A DNA stretch of 64,000 nucleotides from Kribbella italica (GTDB lineage: Bacteria > Actinomycetota > Actinomycetes > Propionibacteriales > Kribbellaceae): contig NZ_JACHMY010000001.1 of the NCBI RefSeq assembly GCF_014205135.1, positions 3,906,001 through 3,970,000 on the forward strand, written 5' to 3'. Both the position numbers and the translations under genes were made by a program. Shown piece after piece: positions 25,479 through 34,176 of the stretch; within the stretch, counting starts at the first letter, position 1, and each line of letters begins with the position of its first letter. The notes under the pieces were generated by a model that was not told where the DNA came from, did no database searches, and was given only the letters and a program-made list of their open reading frames with translations.

Positions 25479-28295
25479 GTGTCACGCATCGGGGTCAGGC
25501 TTCTGGGTCCTTTCGAGGTCACCCGGGACGGACGACGGCTTGCTGTTGCCGGACAGATGAGGTGTTCGCTGCTGGGCCTGCTCGCTCTCCACGGTGGGCA
25601 GTCGGTGTCGATGGAAGCGATCGTCGCGAGTCTGTGGAGCGATCGGCTCCCCCAGAACCCTCGCGCTTCCGTGCACACGGTCGCCTCCCGGCTCCGCCGG
25701 TCGCTGGGCAGCGACGCGATCACGCGCGATGTCAACGGCTACACGCTGTGTGTCGACCGGGCCGACGTCGACGCCCTGCGGTTCACGGATCTGCTCGACG
25801 AAGCCGGACGCGTCACCGACAGCACGGTGGAACACCGGCTCCTGCGCGAGGCGCTCGAGCTGTGGGCCGAGCCACTGAGCGGTGACGTCTTCGTGCAGCC
25901 ACTGCAGGACGCCGAGCGGCCGAAGCTGCTCGAGCGGTACCTGGGAGCGGTGGAACGGCGGATCGACTTCGACCTGGCCGCCGAGCGCGACCGCTACGAC
26001 TCCGACGAACTGTGGATCCTGACCGCGCGACATCCGTTCCGTGAGTCGTTGTGGCACCGGCTGCTTCTCGCACTCGCCGCCGCCGGACGCCGTGCCGAGG
26101 CACTCGAGCAGTACGAGAGACTCCGGGTTCTTCTGCTCGACGAGCTGGGCGCCGTCCCGGCGGCCGAACTACAGGTTCTGCATCAGCAGTTGCTGTCCGA
26201 CGACGACCTGGACACCGTCACCGAGAACTCGAACCCGAGTCGCCGGTCGGCCACGTCCGCCTCCCGTCGTCAGGTTCCCCGGCAGTTGCCGGCCGACGCC
26301 CGTCATTTCACCGGTCGCGAAGAGATCCTTGCCGCGATGGACGCCCTGGTTCCCGACGACGCGGAGGCCGACCAGCCACCCGAGGTCGTGGTTCTGCACG
26401 GCGAGGCCGGGGTCGGCAAGACGAGTCTGGCCGTGCACTGGGCACACCAGCAGAAAGCACGTTTCCCCGACGGCCAGCTCTATCTCAACCTTCGCGGTTA
26501 CGGTCCGCTGGAACCGTTGGAGGTCCCGGCCGCACTCGCCGTCGTGCTGCGCGGGCTCGACGTCCCGAGTGCCGAGATCCCCACGGACGCCGATGCGTGT
26601 TCCGCGCTGCTGCGGACCGAGCTCGCCAGGCGGCGGATGCTCCTGGTGTTGGACAACGCCCGGAACGCCGACCAGATCCGTCCCCTGCTGCCAGGCGCGT
26701 CGACCTTCGTGGTGGTGACCAGCCGTGACCGGTTGAGCAGCCTCACCGTTCAGGGCGGCGTACGGCAGATTCCCGTCCGGCCGCTCGCCGACGACGATGC
26801 ACGGACATTGGTGACGACCATCGCGCCACGGCACTCGTTCGATCGCGCCGCCCTGGCCGAAGTCGTCCGGCTCTGCGGAAACCTGCCGCTGGCTCTGGCC
26901 GTGGTGGCCGAGCAGTTCAACCGGTCTCCCTGGCTCGAACCCGAGCAGCTGATCAGTCAGCTGAAGGACAGCTCGGAGCGGCTCGAGGTGCTCAGTACCG
27001 GCGACAGCGCCGGCACCGATCTCCGGGCCGTACTGTCGTGGTCCTACCAGACCTTGGACGCTCCCACCGCCCTCGTCTTCCGGCTGATCGGTCGGACGCC
27101 CTTCGACGATCTTGGGTTGCCCGCCGCGGCGGCGCTGACGTCGCTGTCGGTGCGCGAGGTTCGCCGATGCATCAGGAGGCTGGCCGATCTGCATCTGATC
27201 AATGAACTCCCGACCGGCCGGGTGCAGCTCCACGACGTACTGCGGGCCTATGCCCGGGAGCGCTCCGACGACGAGGACTCGCTCGCCGCGCGGACAGCGG
27301 CCATCGATCGACTGACTCGGTGGTACCTCCACACGGCAGCAGCAGCCCGCACTGCCATCGGTCCACCGTCCGACCTGATCATGCCGACTCCCGCGGCCGA
27401 GTCCGACATCCAGCCGCTGTCCTTCGCGGACCACCGGCAGGCCACCCGGTGGTTCGACCAGGAGCGGAGCGCTCTGGTCACGCTGGTCGTCGACGCCGCG
27501 GCGCGCGGCCGCCACGAACTGGCAGCGCATCTTGCGTTCTGTCTGTGGGACGACCTGGAACGCAGCCGCGCCCTGATGGGGAGCGACGTCGTCCAGCTGA
27601 TCGCCGTCGAGTCGGCGCGGCAGGCCGGCGATCCGCTGATGCTGGCGCTTGCCTACAACCAGCACGGAGCGACCCTGGGCATGGCCGGCCGCGTCGGCGA
27701 GGCGTGTGATCAACTCGCGAAAGCCCTGGAACTCTTCCTGCACCTGGAGCACCGCGCCGGCGAGCTCATGGTCCGGGGCAACCTCGGGGTCGGGCTCCGG
27801 CTGCTCGACCGTCACGACGAATCGCTCGAGCAGTTGCGGCTGGCTCTGGACAAGACCGCCGACCTCGACACCGTCCAGGAAGCCAGGCTGCGGAACAGTT
27901 TCGGGATGACCTATCTCGCCCTCGGCGAGTACGGCGAAGCCGTCGCGATGGCGACGTCCGCGATCGAGTTGCACCGCGAGGCCGGCGACGACCGCGGACG
28001 CGCCTACGCCCTCGACACCTTGGCCTCGGCTCAACAGGCCGGCGGTGACGTGACCGCCGCGATCGAAAACTTCGAAGCGGCCGCGACGCTCAACAGCAGC
28101 CTGGAGAACGCCGGTGGTCTGATCGACGCTTTGGCCCACTTGGGCGAGGCCCAGCATCAAGCCGGACTGGACGACGCCGCCCGCCGCTCCTGGCAGCGGG
28201 CTCTCGAATCGCTGGACCTGCTCACCGGGAGCGATCAGTGGAACACCGCCGAACGCACCCGGCTGCAGGACCTTCTCGCCGGCCTGAGCCAGTAG
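25479..28295 (+). CDS. AfsR-like regulator: SARP (winged helix + BTAD), NB-ARC ATPase and TPR
   Basis: A 938-residue transcriptional activator. Residues ~1-95 form an OmpR-like DNA-binding domain (VRLLGPFEVTRDGRRLAVAG), ~100-245 the BTAD domain (HPFRESLWHRLLLALAAAGR), ~300-560 an NB-ARC-type ATPase with the P-loop GEAGVGKTS and LLVLDNARNADQIRPLLPG, and the C-terminal ~250 residues are TPR-like helices (AYNQHGATLGMAGRVGEACD). It probably uses the ATPase/TPR half to sense a signal and the N-terminal half to activate targets. The GTG at 25479 is chosen because it begins the DNA-binding domain; open sequence upstream is antisense to the secreted gene. Its likely target is that divergent gene. Confidence 0.93.
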   Translation: MSRIGVRLLGPFEVTRDGRRLAVAGQMRCSLLGLLALHGGQSVSMEAIVASLWSDRLPQNPRASVHTVASRLRRSLGSDAITRDVNGYTLCVDRADVDALRFTDLLDEAGRVTDSTVEHRLLREALELWAEPLSGDVFVQPLQDAERPKLLERYLGAVERRIDFDLAAERDRYDSDELWILTARHPFRESLWHRLLLALAAAGRRAEALEQYERLRVLLLDELGAVPAAELQVLHQQLLSDDDLDTVTENSNPSRRSATSASRRQVPRQLPADARHFTGREEILAAMDALVPDDAEADQPPEVVVLHGEAGVGKTSLAVHWAHQQKARFPDGQLYLNLRGYGPLEPLEVPAALAVVLRGLDVPSAEIPTDADACSALLRTELARRRMLLVLDNARNADQIRPLLPGASTFVVVTSRDRLSSLTVQGGVRQIPVRPLADDDARTLVTTIAPRHSFDRAALAEVVRLCGNLPLALAVVAEQFNRSPWLEPEQLISQLKDSSERLEVLSTGDSAGTDLRAVLSWSYQTLDAPTALVFRLIGRTPFDDLGLPAAAALTSLSVREVRRCIRRLADLHLINELPTGRVQLHDVLRAYARERSDDEDSLAARTAAIDRLTRWYLHTAAAARTAIGPPSDLIMPTPAAESDIQPLSFADHRQATRWFDQERSALVTLVVDAAARGRHELAAHLAFCLWDDLERSRALMGSDVVQLIAVESARQAGDPLMLALAYNQHGATLGMAGRVGEACDQLAKALELFLHLEHRAGELMVRGNLGVGLRLLDRHDESLEQLRLALDKTADLDTVQEARLRNSFGMTYLALGEYGEAVAMATSAIELHREAGDDRGRAYALDTLASAQQAGGDVTAAIENFEAAATLNSSLENAGGLIDALAHLGEAQHQAGLDDAARRSWQRALESLDLLTGSDQWNTAERTRLQDLLAGLSQ

Positions 28296-28364
28296 CCGCC
28301 GGACAGCAGCAGTCGTCTCGCTCGGGAGAATCCTGCCGCCGTCCGGACGACGAACCGGGCGTGG

Positions 28365-29882
28365 TCAGCTGACGACGCGCAGCGCGTTCACCAGACCGCC
28401 GCCGTAGAAACCGGCGCCGGTCGCCCCGCCCTCGCAGACCGCGCGCCAGGCGCCTTGGCCGCCTGGGTCGTGCACGCCGCCGGCCGGGCAGGGCAGCATG
28501 TCCGCCTTGCGCACCGCGGCGGTGAACAGCTGCTGACCGGACACGGTCGGGTACTTGCTCTTCACCAGCGCCAGCACGCCGGCGATGTGCGGGGCAGCCA
28601 TCGAGGTGCCCTGCAGGTAGCCGTAGCCACCCGGCACCGTCGACAGCACCTGCCCGTTGGCATCCGGGGTCTGGGGGATCTGGAACAACCGGTCACCGCC
28701 CGGTCCGGCCAGATCAGCCGCACCGACGCCGTAGTTCGAGGCGTAGTAGCGGTCCTTGAACGCCCCGACCGACGTGACACCGTTCGCGCCGGAGGCCTCG
28801 ACAGGCAGCATCTTGCAGGAGTTGCCGGTCGCCCGGGTGACCGGAGTTCCGTTGTTCGGGCTGAGCGTGTCGGTGATGTCGTGCGCGAGGTCCCAGTTCT
28901 GGTTTCCCAGCGAGACGACCGGGACCACCGACTTGCCGACGGCGTAGCTGACGGCCCGCTGGATCGCGATGGACACCGCCTTCTGGTCCGGGTCGTCGTC
29001 ACACCACAGGTACCAGGGATCGATCGAGAACGAGGCGGTCGCGATGTCTGCCTGGTGCTCGGCCGCCCACACGTAGCCGCAGATCGCGTACTCCGGGTAG
29101 ATGTAGCCGTCCGCGTCGCTGACCTTGATCGAGGCGACCCGTACGTTCGGCGCGACGCCGGCCACCCCGACGCCGTTCCTGGCCGCCGCGACGATGCCGG
29201 CGACGTGCGTGCCGTGGCCGTAGTCATCGGTCCAGGCGGCCTCGGAGGTGTCCGGAACCCCTTCGGTGCCACAGCCGGCGGACGCGGACCGGTCGATGTT
29301 CGCCGCCAGATCCGGGTGGGACGCGTCGATCCCGCTGTCGAGTACGCCGACCAGCACGTCCCGGCTGCCCGGGTTCACCGCGTTGGCCTGATCGGCCTGG
29401 ATCAGTTTCATGTTCCACTGGTTCGCCGCGAGGGGCTCGGCTGCGGTCGACTTGCCGGCGGGCAGGCCGCCGACGGCAGGAACGCGCTGAAATTGAGGAC
29501 CTCGACGAGCGTGCTTGGCTGCCGCGCCGAGGTCGTTGAGGGCGCGGGTGGCGCCTGCTGACTCGACGCCGGGAGCCTGCCTGACCGCTGCGGCGAAGTC
29601 GGCTCGAGTGGATCGGGCGAACACGACACCCAGCTGCGGCCAGCGCTGGCCGATGGTTCCGCCGTTCGCCGTGATGGCAGCCTCGGCCGCGGTCAGCGGG
29701 GCACCGGCCGGAACGAGGACTGCGAAGTGGGCGCCGCCGGCGATGGCCGTACTGGTGGGCGGGGCTGCGGGCGGCTGCTGCGCCGCGAGAGCTGGAGCGG
29801 TGAACGTGGCGACCAGACCAACTCCCGTCAGCAGCGCGGCAGCGGCCACGACCCGACCGGTTGAGGGACGACGTACGGACAT
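28365..29882 (-). CDS. Secreted subtilisin-like (S8) serine protease
   Basis: A 505-residue exported serine protease with a signal peptide (VVAAAALLTGVGLVATFTAP) and an inhibitor-like propeptide (about residues 50-155). The catalytic triad is Asp182 in VGVLDSGIDASHPD, His223 in YGHGTHVAG and Ser427 in LQGTSMAAPH, with oxyanion Asn327 in SLGN. The order matches the S8 family and all key residues are present. The protein ends soon after the catalytic domain and lacks a C-terminal P-domain. I use the ATG at 29882 because it starts the signal peptide; the upstream in-frame ATG (30002) would add an Arg/Pro-rich leader. It converges on the AfsR-like regulator. Confidence 0.94.
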   Translation of the reverse strand: MSVRRPSTGRVVAAAALLTGVGLVATFTAPALAAQQPPAAPPTSTAIAGGAHFAVLVPAGAPLTAAEAAITANGGTIGQRWPQLGVVFARSTRADFAAAVRQAPGVESAGATRALNDLGAAAKHARRGPQFQRVPAVGGLPAGKSTAAEPLAANQWNMKLIQADQANAVNPGSRDVLVGVLDSGIDASHPDLAANIDRSASAGCGTEGVPDTSEAAWTDDYGHGTHVAGIVAAARNGVGVAGVAPNVRVASIKVSDADGYIYPEYAICGYVWAAEHQADIATASFSIDPWYLWCDDDPDQKAVSIAIQRAVSYAVGKSVVPVVSLGNQNWDLAHDITDTLSPNNGTPVTRATGNSCKMLPVEASGANGVTSVGAFKDRYYASNYGVGAADLAGPGGDRLFQIPQTPDANGQVLSTVPGGYGYLQGTSMAAPHIAGVLALVKSKYPTVSGQQLFTAAVRKADMLPCPAGGVHDPGGQGAWRAVCEGGATGAGFYGGGLVNALRVVS

Positions 29883-29943
29883 AGCTGAGTAGCCTCCGGA
29901 AGTTGTCGGGCACCGAGAAGGCCGCGCCCAGGCGGCGAGCGGC

Positions 29944-29982
29944 CTCCGGCAGAGAGGTGCCGGAGACCGCTCTGGGAGCGGT
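29944..29982 (-). terminator. Two back-to-back hairpins downstream of the nitronate monooxygenase
   Basis: Stem 1 pairs CTCCGGCA (29944-29951) with TGCCGGAG (29958-29965). Stem 2 pairs ACCGCTC (29966-29972) with GAGCGGT (29976-29982). They lie between the end of the 30082 gene and the start of the protease gene on the same strand, where a terminator is expected. About 200 bp here contain no gene. Confidence 0.6.
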
Positions 29983-30081
29983 TGGCCTGATCGAACCATC
30001 ACGCCCTGTCAGGCGTCTGTCTGCCGCCTGCCGTCACTGTGTCCGCACCGATGGCCGCGGACAGAAGGTTTCAGCGACCCT

Positions 30082-31104
30082 CTACAGGTCGGCGGCGAGT
30101 GCGGTGATGACGTCGGCGGCAGGCCCGGTCCGCGCTCGGCCGTACCCGGTCCCGGCCCACAGGTGGACCTGATCCGGCTGCCCAGCGGCCGCCGCGGCCG
30201 CGCGCAGCGGCCGGGTCAGGTGGTGGATCGCGGGATAGCCGTTCGGCGCGCCGGCCTCGTGACGCTCGATGAACCCGTTCCGCAACCCGCGCGCCGGGCG
30301 CCCGGTGAACGCCCGCGTGATGACCGTCGCATCAGAGCCGGCGGTCGCGATCGCTTCCTTGTGTACGGCGCTCGCCCCGCTCTCGTCCGTCCGCAGCAGA
30401 ACGGTGCCGACGGCAACCGCTGCTGCTCCCGACGCCAGCAGCTCTCGCACCTGCGACGACTCGCTGACTCCTCCCGCAGCGATCACCGGCAACGAGGTCT
30501 CCGCGACCACTTGCTGGACCAACTCACGCAAAGGCTTGCCCTCCGGCTGCTCCGGCGTGTGCGTCCCACTGTGCCCACCGGCTTCCGTCCCCTGGGCGAT
30601 CAGTCCGTGTACGCCGAGCTCGACCGCAGCCCGCGCTTCCCCCAGAGTTGTCACAGTCGCTAGCACCTGCATCCCAGGAGCGGCCAGCGCACTCACCACG
30701 TCGGCCCCCGGCAGCCCGAAGGTGAAGCTCACGAACGGCACCGGATGCGCCAGCAGCAGATCGATCTTCCCCTGCCAGTGATCGTCGTCCACCACCATCG
30801 GCGCCCCCGCCAGCTCGAGCCCGTACGGCGCACCTTCGTCGGCCAGCTCCTCGGCGTACCGCCGAAACTCAGCCTCGGTCAACGTCGACGGCCCCGGCAC
30901 GAACAGGTTCACCCCGAACGGCACCCCAGCGCCGCCGAGCTCGGCCATCTCCGCACCCAGCGCCTCCGGCGTCTTGTAGCCCCCGGCAAGAAACCCGAGC
31001 CCACCCGCCGAAGCAACCGCCGCAACCAGTGCCGGCTTGGTCGCCCCACCAGCCATCGGCGCACCGATCACCGGCACCTCCGACGCCGTCCACGCACCAG
31101 TCAT
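30082..31104 (-). CDS. Nitronate monooxygenase-family flavoprotein
   Basis: A 340-residue FMN-dependent TIM-barrel enzyme of the 2-nitropropane dioxygenase/nitronate monooxygenase family. It begins VPVIGAPMAGGATKPALVAA, followed by GGLGFLAGGYKTPE, GVNLFVPGPS, GLIAQGTEAGGHSG and PVIAAGGVSESSQVRELLAS, the hallmark barrel motifs. The ATG at 31104 is taken; an ATG seven codons upstream is possible. It detoxifies nitronates in characterised members, but several paralogues have other roles. It lies just beyond the rib operon terminator hairpin and is probably transcribed separately. Confidence 0.9.
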   Translation of the reverse strand: MTGAWTASEVPVIGAPMAGGATKPALVAAVASAGGLGFLAGGYKTPEALGAEMAELGGAGVPFGVNLFVPGPSTLTEAEFRRYAEELADEGAPYGLELAGAPMVVDDDHWQGKIDLLLAHPVPFVSFTFGLPGADVVSALAAPGMQVLATVTTLGEARAAVELGVHGLIAQGTEAGGHSGTHTPEQPEGKPLRELVQQVVAETSLPVIAAGGVSESSQVRELLASGAAAVAVGTVLLRTDESGASAVHKEAIATAGSDATVITRAFTGRPARGLRNGFIERHEAGAPNGYPAIHHLTRPLRAAAAAAGQPDQVHLWAGTGYGRARTGPAADVITALAADL

Positions 31105-31123
31105 TCCCCGAATCCTCTCCCAC

Positions 31124-31169
31124 ACCTTTCGAGTACCAGCCCTCGATCGGTGGCCGGTACTCGAAAGGT
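31124..31169 (-). terminator. Perfect 14-bp inverted repeat after ribH
   Basis: ACCTTTCGAGTACC (31124-31137) and its exact complement (31156-31169) enclose an 18-nt loop, just downstream of the ribH stop (31178) and upstream of the nitronate monooxygenase start. It most likely terminates the rib operon. No uridine tract follows. Confidence 0.7.
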
Positions 31170-31177
31170 CCTGACGA

Positions 31178-31648
31178 TCACAGGCTCTTGATCGCCGCCA
31201 GCGTCACCAGCGCCGCCTGCGTCGACTCGTACCCCTTGTCCTCGCGCGAGTCCGGCAGCCCGGCCCGATCCAGCGCCTGCGGGTCGTTGTCGCAGGTCAG
31301 CAGCCCGAACCCGACCGGTACGCCGGTACTCAGGCCGACCTCCATCAACCCGTTCGTCGCCGCCTGGCACACGTACTCGAAGTGCGGCGTGTCACCCCGG
31401 ATGACGACGCCCAGCGCCACCACCGCGTCGTACCCGGCCTTCGCCGCGTGCAGTGCCGCGACCGGCAGCTCGAACGAGCCCGGGACGCGGATGATCGAGT
31501 AGTCGGTGACGCCCGACTCGTCCAGCGCCCGTACGGCGCCCGCGACCAGCGCGTCGGTCACCTTCGGGTGCCACTGCGCGGCGACGACCGCGACCCGGGC
31601 GCCCTCCACCCGCGGCGTCTCGATCGTGGGTGCTCCACTTCCCGACAT
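31178..31648 (-). CDS. ribH: 6,7-dimethyl-8-ribityllumazine synthase
   Basis: A 156-residue lumazine synthase that condenses 5-amino-6-ribitylaminouracil with 3,4-dihydroxy-2-butanone-4-phosphate in riboflavin synthesis. Characteristic motifs are [30 protein letters not shown] and [17 protein letters not shown] with the catalytic His. [16 protein letters not shown] closes the active site. Length is normal for the icosahedral-capsid family. It is the last gene of the rib operon, directly after ribBA (no gap), and is followed by the stem-loop at 31124-31169. Confidence 0.97.
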   Translation of the reverse strand: MSGSGAPTIETPRVEGARVAVVAAQWHPKVTDALVAGAVRALDESGVTDYSIIRVPGSFELPVAALHAAKAGYDAVVALGVVIRGDTPHFEYVCQAATNGLMEVGLSTGVPVGFGLLTCDNDPQALDRAGLPDSREDKGYESTQAALVTLAAIKSL

Positions 31649-32881
31649 CTACTGAACTCCCTTTTCGTCCGTGCCGGTGGGCAGGTGGTGGCCCATCCGG
31701 TCGCGCTTGGTGCGCAGGTAGCGCAGGTTGTGCTCGGTCGGGTCGATCGAGATCCCGAGCCGCTCGACGACCTCGATGCCGTAGCCCTGGACGCCGGCCA
31801 GCTTGTCCGGGTTGTTGGTCAGCAGCTTGGCCGACTTGACGCCGAGGTCGGCCAGGATCTGCGCGCCGGTGCCGTAGTCGCGGGCGTCGGCGGGCAGCCC
31901 GAGGTCCAGGTTCGCGTCGACCGTGTCCCGGCCCGCGTCCTGCAGCTCGTAGGCCTGCAGCTTGTGCAGCAGGCCGATCCCCCGGCCCTCGTGACCGCGC
32001 AGGTAGACCACGACGCCGCCTTCGGCCGCGACCTGCCGCATCGCCTCGTCGAGCTGCGGACCGCAGTCGCAGCGCAGCGAGCCGAACACGTCGCCGGTCA
32101 GGCACTCCGAGTGCAGCCGGACCAGCGTCGGCCCGTCGCCGATCTCGCCGCGGACCAGCGCCAGCTGCTCCGACCCGTCGACGGTGTTCCGGTAGCCGTG
32201 GGCAACGAAGTCGCCGTACCGGGTGGGCAGGGTGGTGGTCGCGACCCGCTCGATCTGGCTCTCGGTCCGCCGCCGGTACGCGATCAGGTCCGCGATCGAG
32301 ACCAGCACCAGGCCGTGCTCGTCGGCGAACGCCCGCAGCTCCGCGCCGCGTTTCATCGACCCGTCGTCGTTCACCAGCTCGGAGATCACCGCGGACGGCC
32401 GCAGCCCGGCCATCCGGGCCAGGTCGATCGACGCCTCGGTGTGCCCCGGGCGCACCAGGACGCCGCCGTCGCGCGCCCGCAGCGGGAACACGTGCCCCGG
32501 CTGCACCAGGTCGAACGACTCCGACGCGGAGTCGGCCAGCACCCGGATCGTCCGGGCCCGGTCGGCCGCCGAGATCCCGGTCTCGATGTGGTCGCGGGCG
32601 TCGACCGAGACCGTGTACGCCGTGCGCAGCTTCTCCCGGTTGTGCGGGGTCATCAGCGGGATGCCCAGCCGGTCCAGCTCGGCGCCCTCCATCGGCACGC
32701 AGACGACACCCGAGCTGTGCCGGATCAGGAACGCCAGCAGCTCCGGCGTCGCCTTGGAGGCGGCGAAGATCAGGTCGCCCTCGTTCTCCCGGTCCTCGTC
32801 GTCGACCACGATCACCGCGCGGCCGGCGCGGATCTCGTCGATCGCGTGCTCGATCGTGTCGAGCTTCAGTACCTCGCCCAT
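31649..32881 (-). CDS. ribBA: Bifunctional DHBP synthase / GTP cyclohydrolase II
   Basis: A 410-residue fusion catalysing both entry steps of riboflavin synthesis. The N-terminal ~200 residues are RibB ([38 protein letters not shown]). The C-terminal half is RibA, with the zinc-binding cysteines in [20 protein letters not shown] and the catalytic region in [16 protein letters not shown]. It starts 3 bp after ribM and is contiguous with ribH. Both active sites look complete. Controlled by the upstream FMN riboswitch. Confidence 0.97.
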   Translation of the reverse strand: MGEVLKLDTIEHAIDEIRAGRAVIVVDDEDRENEGDLIFAASKATPELLAFLIRHSSGVVCVPMEGAELDRLGIPLMTPHNREKLRTAYTVSVDARDHIETGISAADRARTIRVLADSASESFDLVQPGHVFPLRARDGGVLVRPGHTEASIDLARMAGLRPSAVISELVNDDGSMKRGAELRAFADEHGLVLVSIADLIAYRRRTESQIERVATTTLPTRYGDFVAHGYRNTVDGSEQLALVRGEIGDGPTLVRLHSECLTGDVFGSLRCDCGPQLDEAMRQVAAEGGVVVYLRGHEGRGIGLLHKLQAYELQDAGRDTVDANLDLGLPADARDYGTGAQILADLGVKSAKLLTNNPDKLAGVQGYGIEVVERLGISIDPTEHNLRYLRTKRDRMGHHLPTGTDEKGVQ

Positions 32882-32884
32882 CGT

Positions 32885-33556
32885 CTAACCCACCACCACT
32901 GGTTCGGGGGTGACCGCTACGGTCTCCCGCTGGTTGATCCGCCACCACGCCGCGAACCCGAGCACGCAGAACAGTCCGTAGACGACGTACATCGCCGCCG
33001 ACGGGTAGAACTTGGCCTGGATCAGCAGCGGGACGCCGACGACGTCCACCGCGATCCAGACCAGCCAGAACTCGACGAACCCGCGGGCCATCCCGTACGT
33101 CGCCAGGATGGACCCGGTCAGGATCCAGGCGTCCCACTGCGGACCCCACGAGCCGAGCTCACGCAGGACGAAGTACCCGATCACGTAGAGCACGACGGCC
33201 GCGCCCAGCATCTCCAGGCGCTGCCGGGCCGTGGCCCACCGCGGCTGGACGCCGGTCTTGGCGCCGCCGTGACGGGTCTGGTACCAGCGGTACCACCCGT
33301 ACAGGCTGACGAGCGCGAAGAAGACCTGGCGGCCGGCCTGGCCCCAGAGGTCCTTGTCCTGCGGGGTGTCGAACAGCCCGCCGACGAAGACCGTGAACAG
33401 CAGCACGTTGCCGACGATGCCGATCGGCCACGCCGACACCAGCCGGCGCATCCCGAACAGGGCGCTGGCCAGGCCGAACACGTTGCCGACGATCTCCCGC
33501 ACCAGCACCGGCGAACCGGCGATCGTGACCTGCTCGTGCAGCAGCCAGTCGATCAT
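32885..33556 (-). CDS. ribM: PnuC-family transporter, probably riboflavin importer RibM
   Basis: A 223-residue membrane protein of the PnuC family with about seven helices (VREIVGNVFGLASALFGMRR, WPIGIVGNVLLFTVFVGGLF, WILTGSILATYGMARGFVEF). PnuC proteins move vitamin-type substrates by facilitated diffusion with metabolic trapping; members inside rib operons (RibM/PnuX type) carry riboflavin. The ATG at 33556 overlaps the ribE stop by 4 bp and fixes the start. Its location under the FMN riboswitch supports riboflavin over nicotinamide riboside. That choice is context-based inference. Confidence 0.9.
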   Translation of the reverse strand: MIDWLLHEQVTIAGSPVLVREIVGNVFGLASALFGMRRLVSAWPIGIVGNVLLFTVFVGGLFDTPQDKDLWGQAGRQVFFALVSLYGWYRWYQTRHGGAKTGVQPRWATARQRLEMLGAAVVLYVIGYFVLRELGSWGPQWDAWILTGSILATYGMARGFVEFWLVWIAVDVVGVPLLIQAKFYPSAAMYVVYGLFCVLGFAAWWRINQRETVAVTPEPVVVG

Positions 33557-34176
33557 TCGTTGCCTCCGACAACAGTCTTCGGGGCGGTCAGCAACCGCTC
33601 CACGTACTTCGCGATCACGTCGACCTCGAGGTTGACGGTGTCGCCGATCTTGTTGCGGCCGAGCACGGTGAGCTCGAGCGTGGTCGGGATCAGGCTGATC
33701 CCGAAGGTCGAGGTTGCGTCGTCGACGTCGGTGACGGTCAGCGAGACACCGTCGACGGCGATCGAGCCCTTCTCCGCGACGTACTTGAGGATCTCCGGGC
33801 CGGCCGCGATTCGGACGACCTCCCAGTGCTCGGCCGGCTCGCGGCTCGCGATCGTGCCGACACCGTCGACGTGGCCCTGGACGATGTGGCCGCCCAGCCG
33901 CGCGTGCGCGGTGACGGCCCGCTCCAGGTTGACGGTCGAGCCCTTCTCGACACCGCCCAGGCTGGTCCGGCGGAGCGTCTCGCGCATCACGTCGGCGGTG
34001 AAGGTGCCTGCACCGGTCTCGACCACGGTCAGGCAGCAGCCGTTGACCGAGATCGAGTCGCCGTGGCGCGCGTCCTCGGTCACCTTCGGGCCCCGCAGGG
34101 TGAGCCGGGCCGCGTCGCCTTCCAGCAGGTCGAGCGACTCGACGGTTCCCAGCTCTTCGACGATTCCGGTGAACAT
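33553..34176 (-). CDS. ribE: Riboflavin synthase, alpha chain
   Basis: A 207-residue riboflavin synthase that dismutates two lumazines to riboflavin. It shows the internal two-domain duplication: MFTGIVEELGTVESLDLLEG at the N-terminus and HIVQGHVDGVGTIASREPAE in the second half, with conserved ISVNGCCLTVVETG and IAVDGVSLTVTDVDDAT. Length matches the family. It starts at an ATG directly next to the ribD stop and ends 4 bp inside ribM. Called ribE here for the enzyme known elsewhere as RibC. Confidence 0.96.
   Translation of the reverse strand: MFTGIVEELGTVESLDLLEGDAARLTLRGPKVTEDARHGDSISVNGCCLTVVETGAGTFTADVMRETLRRTSLGGVEKGSTVNLERAVTAHARLGGHIVQGHVDGVGTIASREPAEHWEVVRIAAGPEILKYVAEKGSIAVDGVSLTVTDVDDATSTFGISLIPTTLELTVLGRNKIGDTVNLEVDVIAKYVERLLTAPKTVVGGNE

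Noticed and set aside
31140..31160. The word TCGGTGGCCGGTAC shared by the loop of the rib terminator and the scpB repeats
   Set aside because: GGCCGGTAC-like words are very common in this DNA, so a 14-base match is not good evidence of shared origin.
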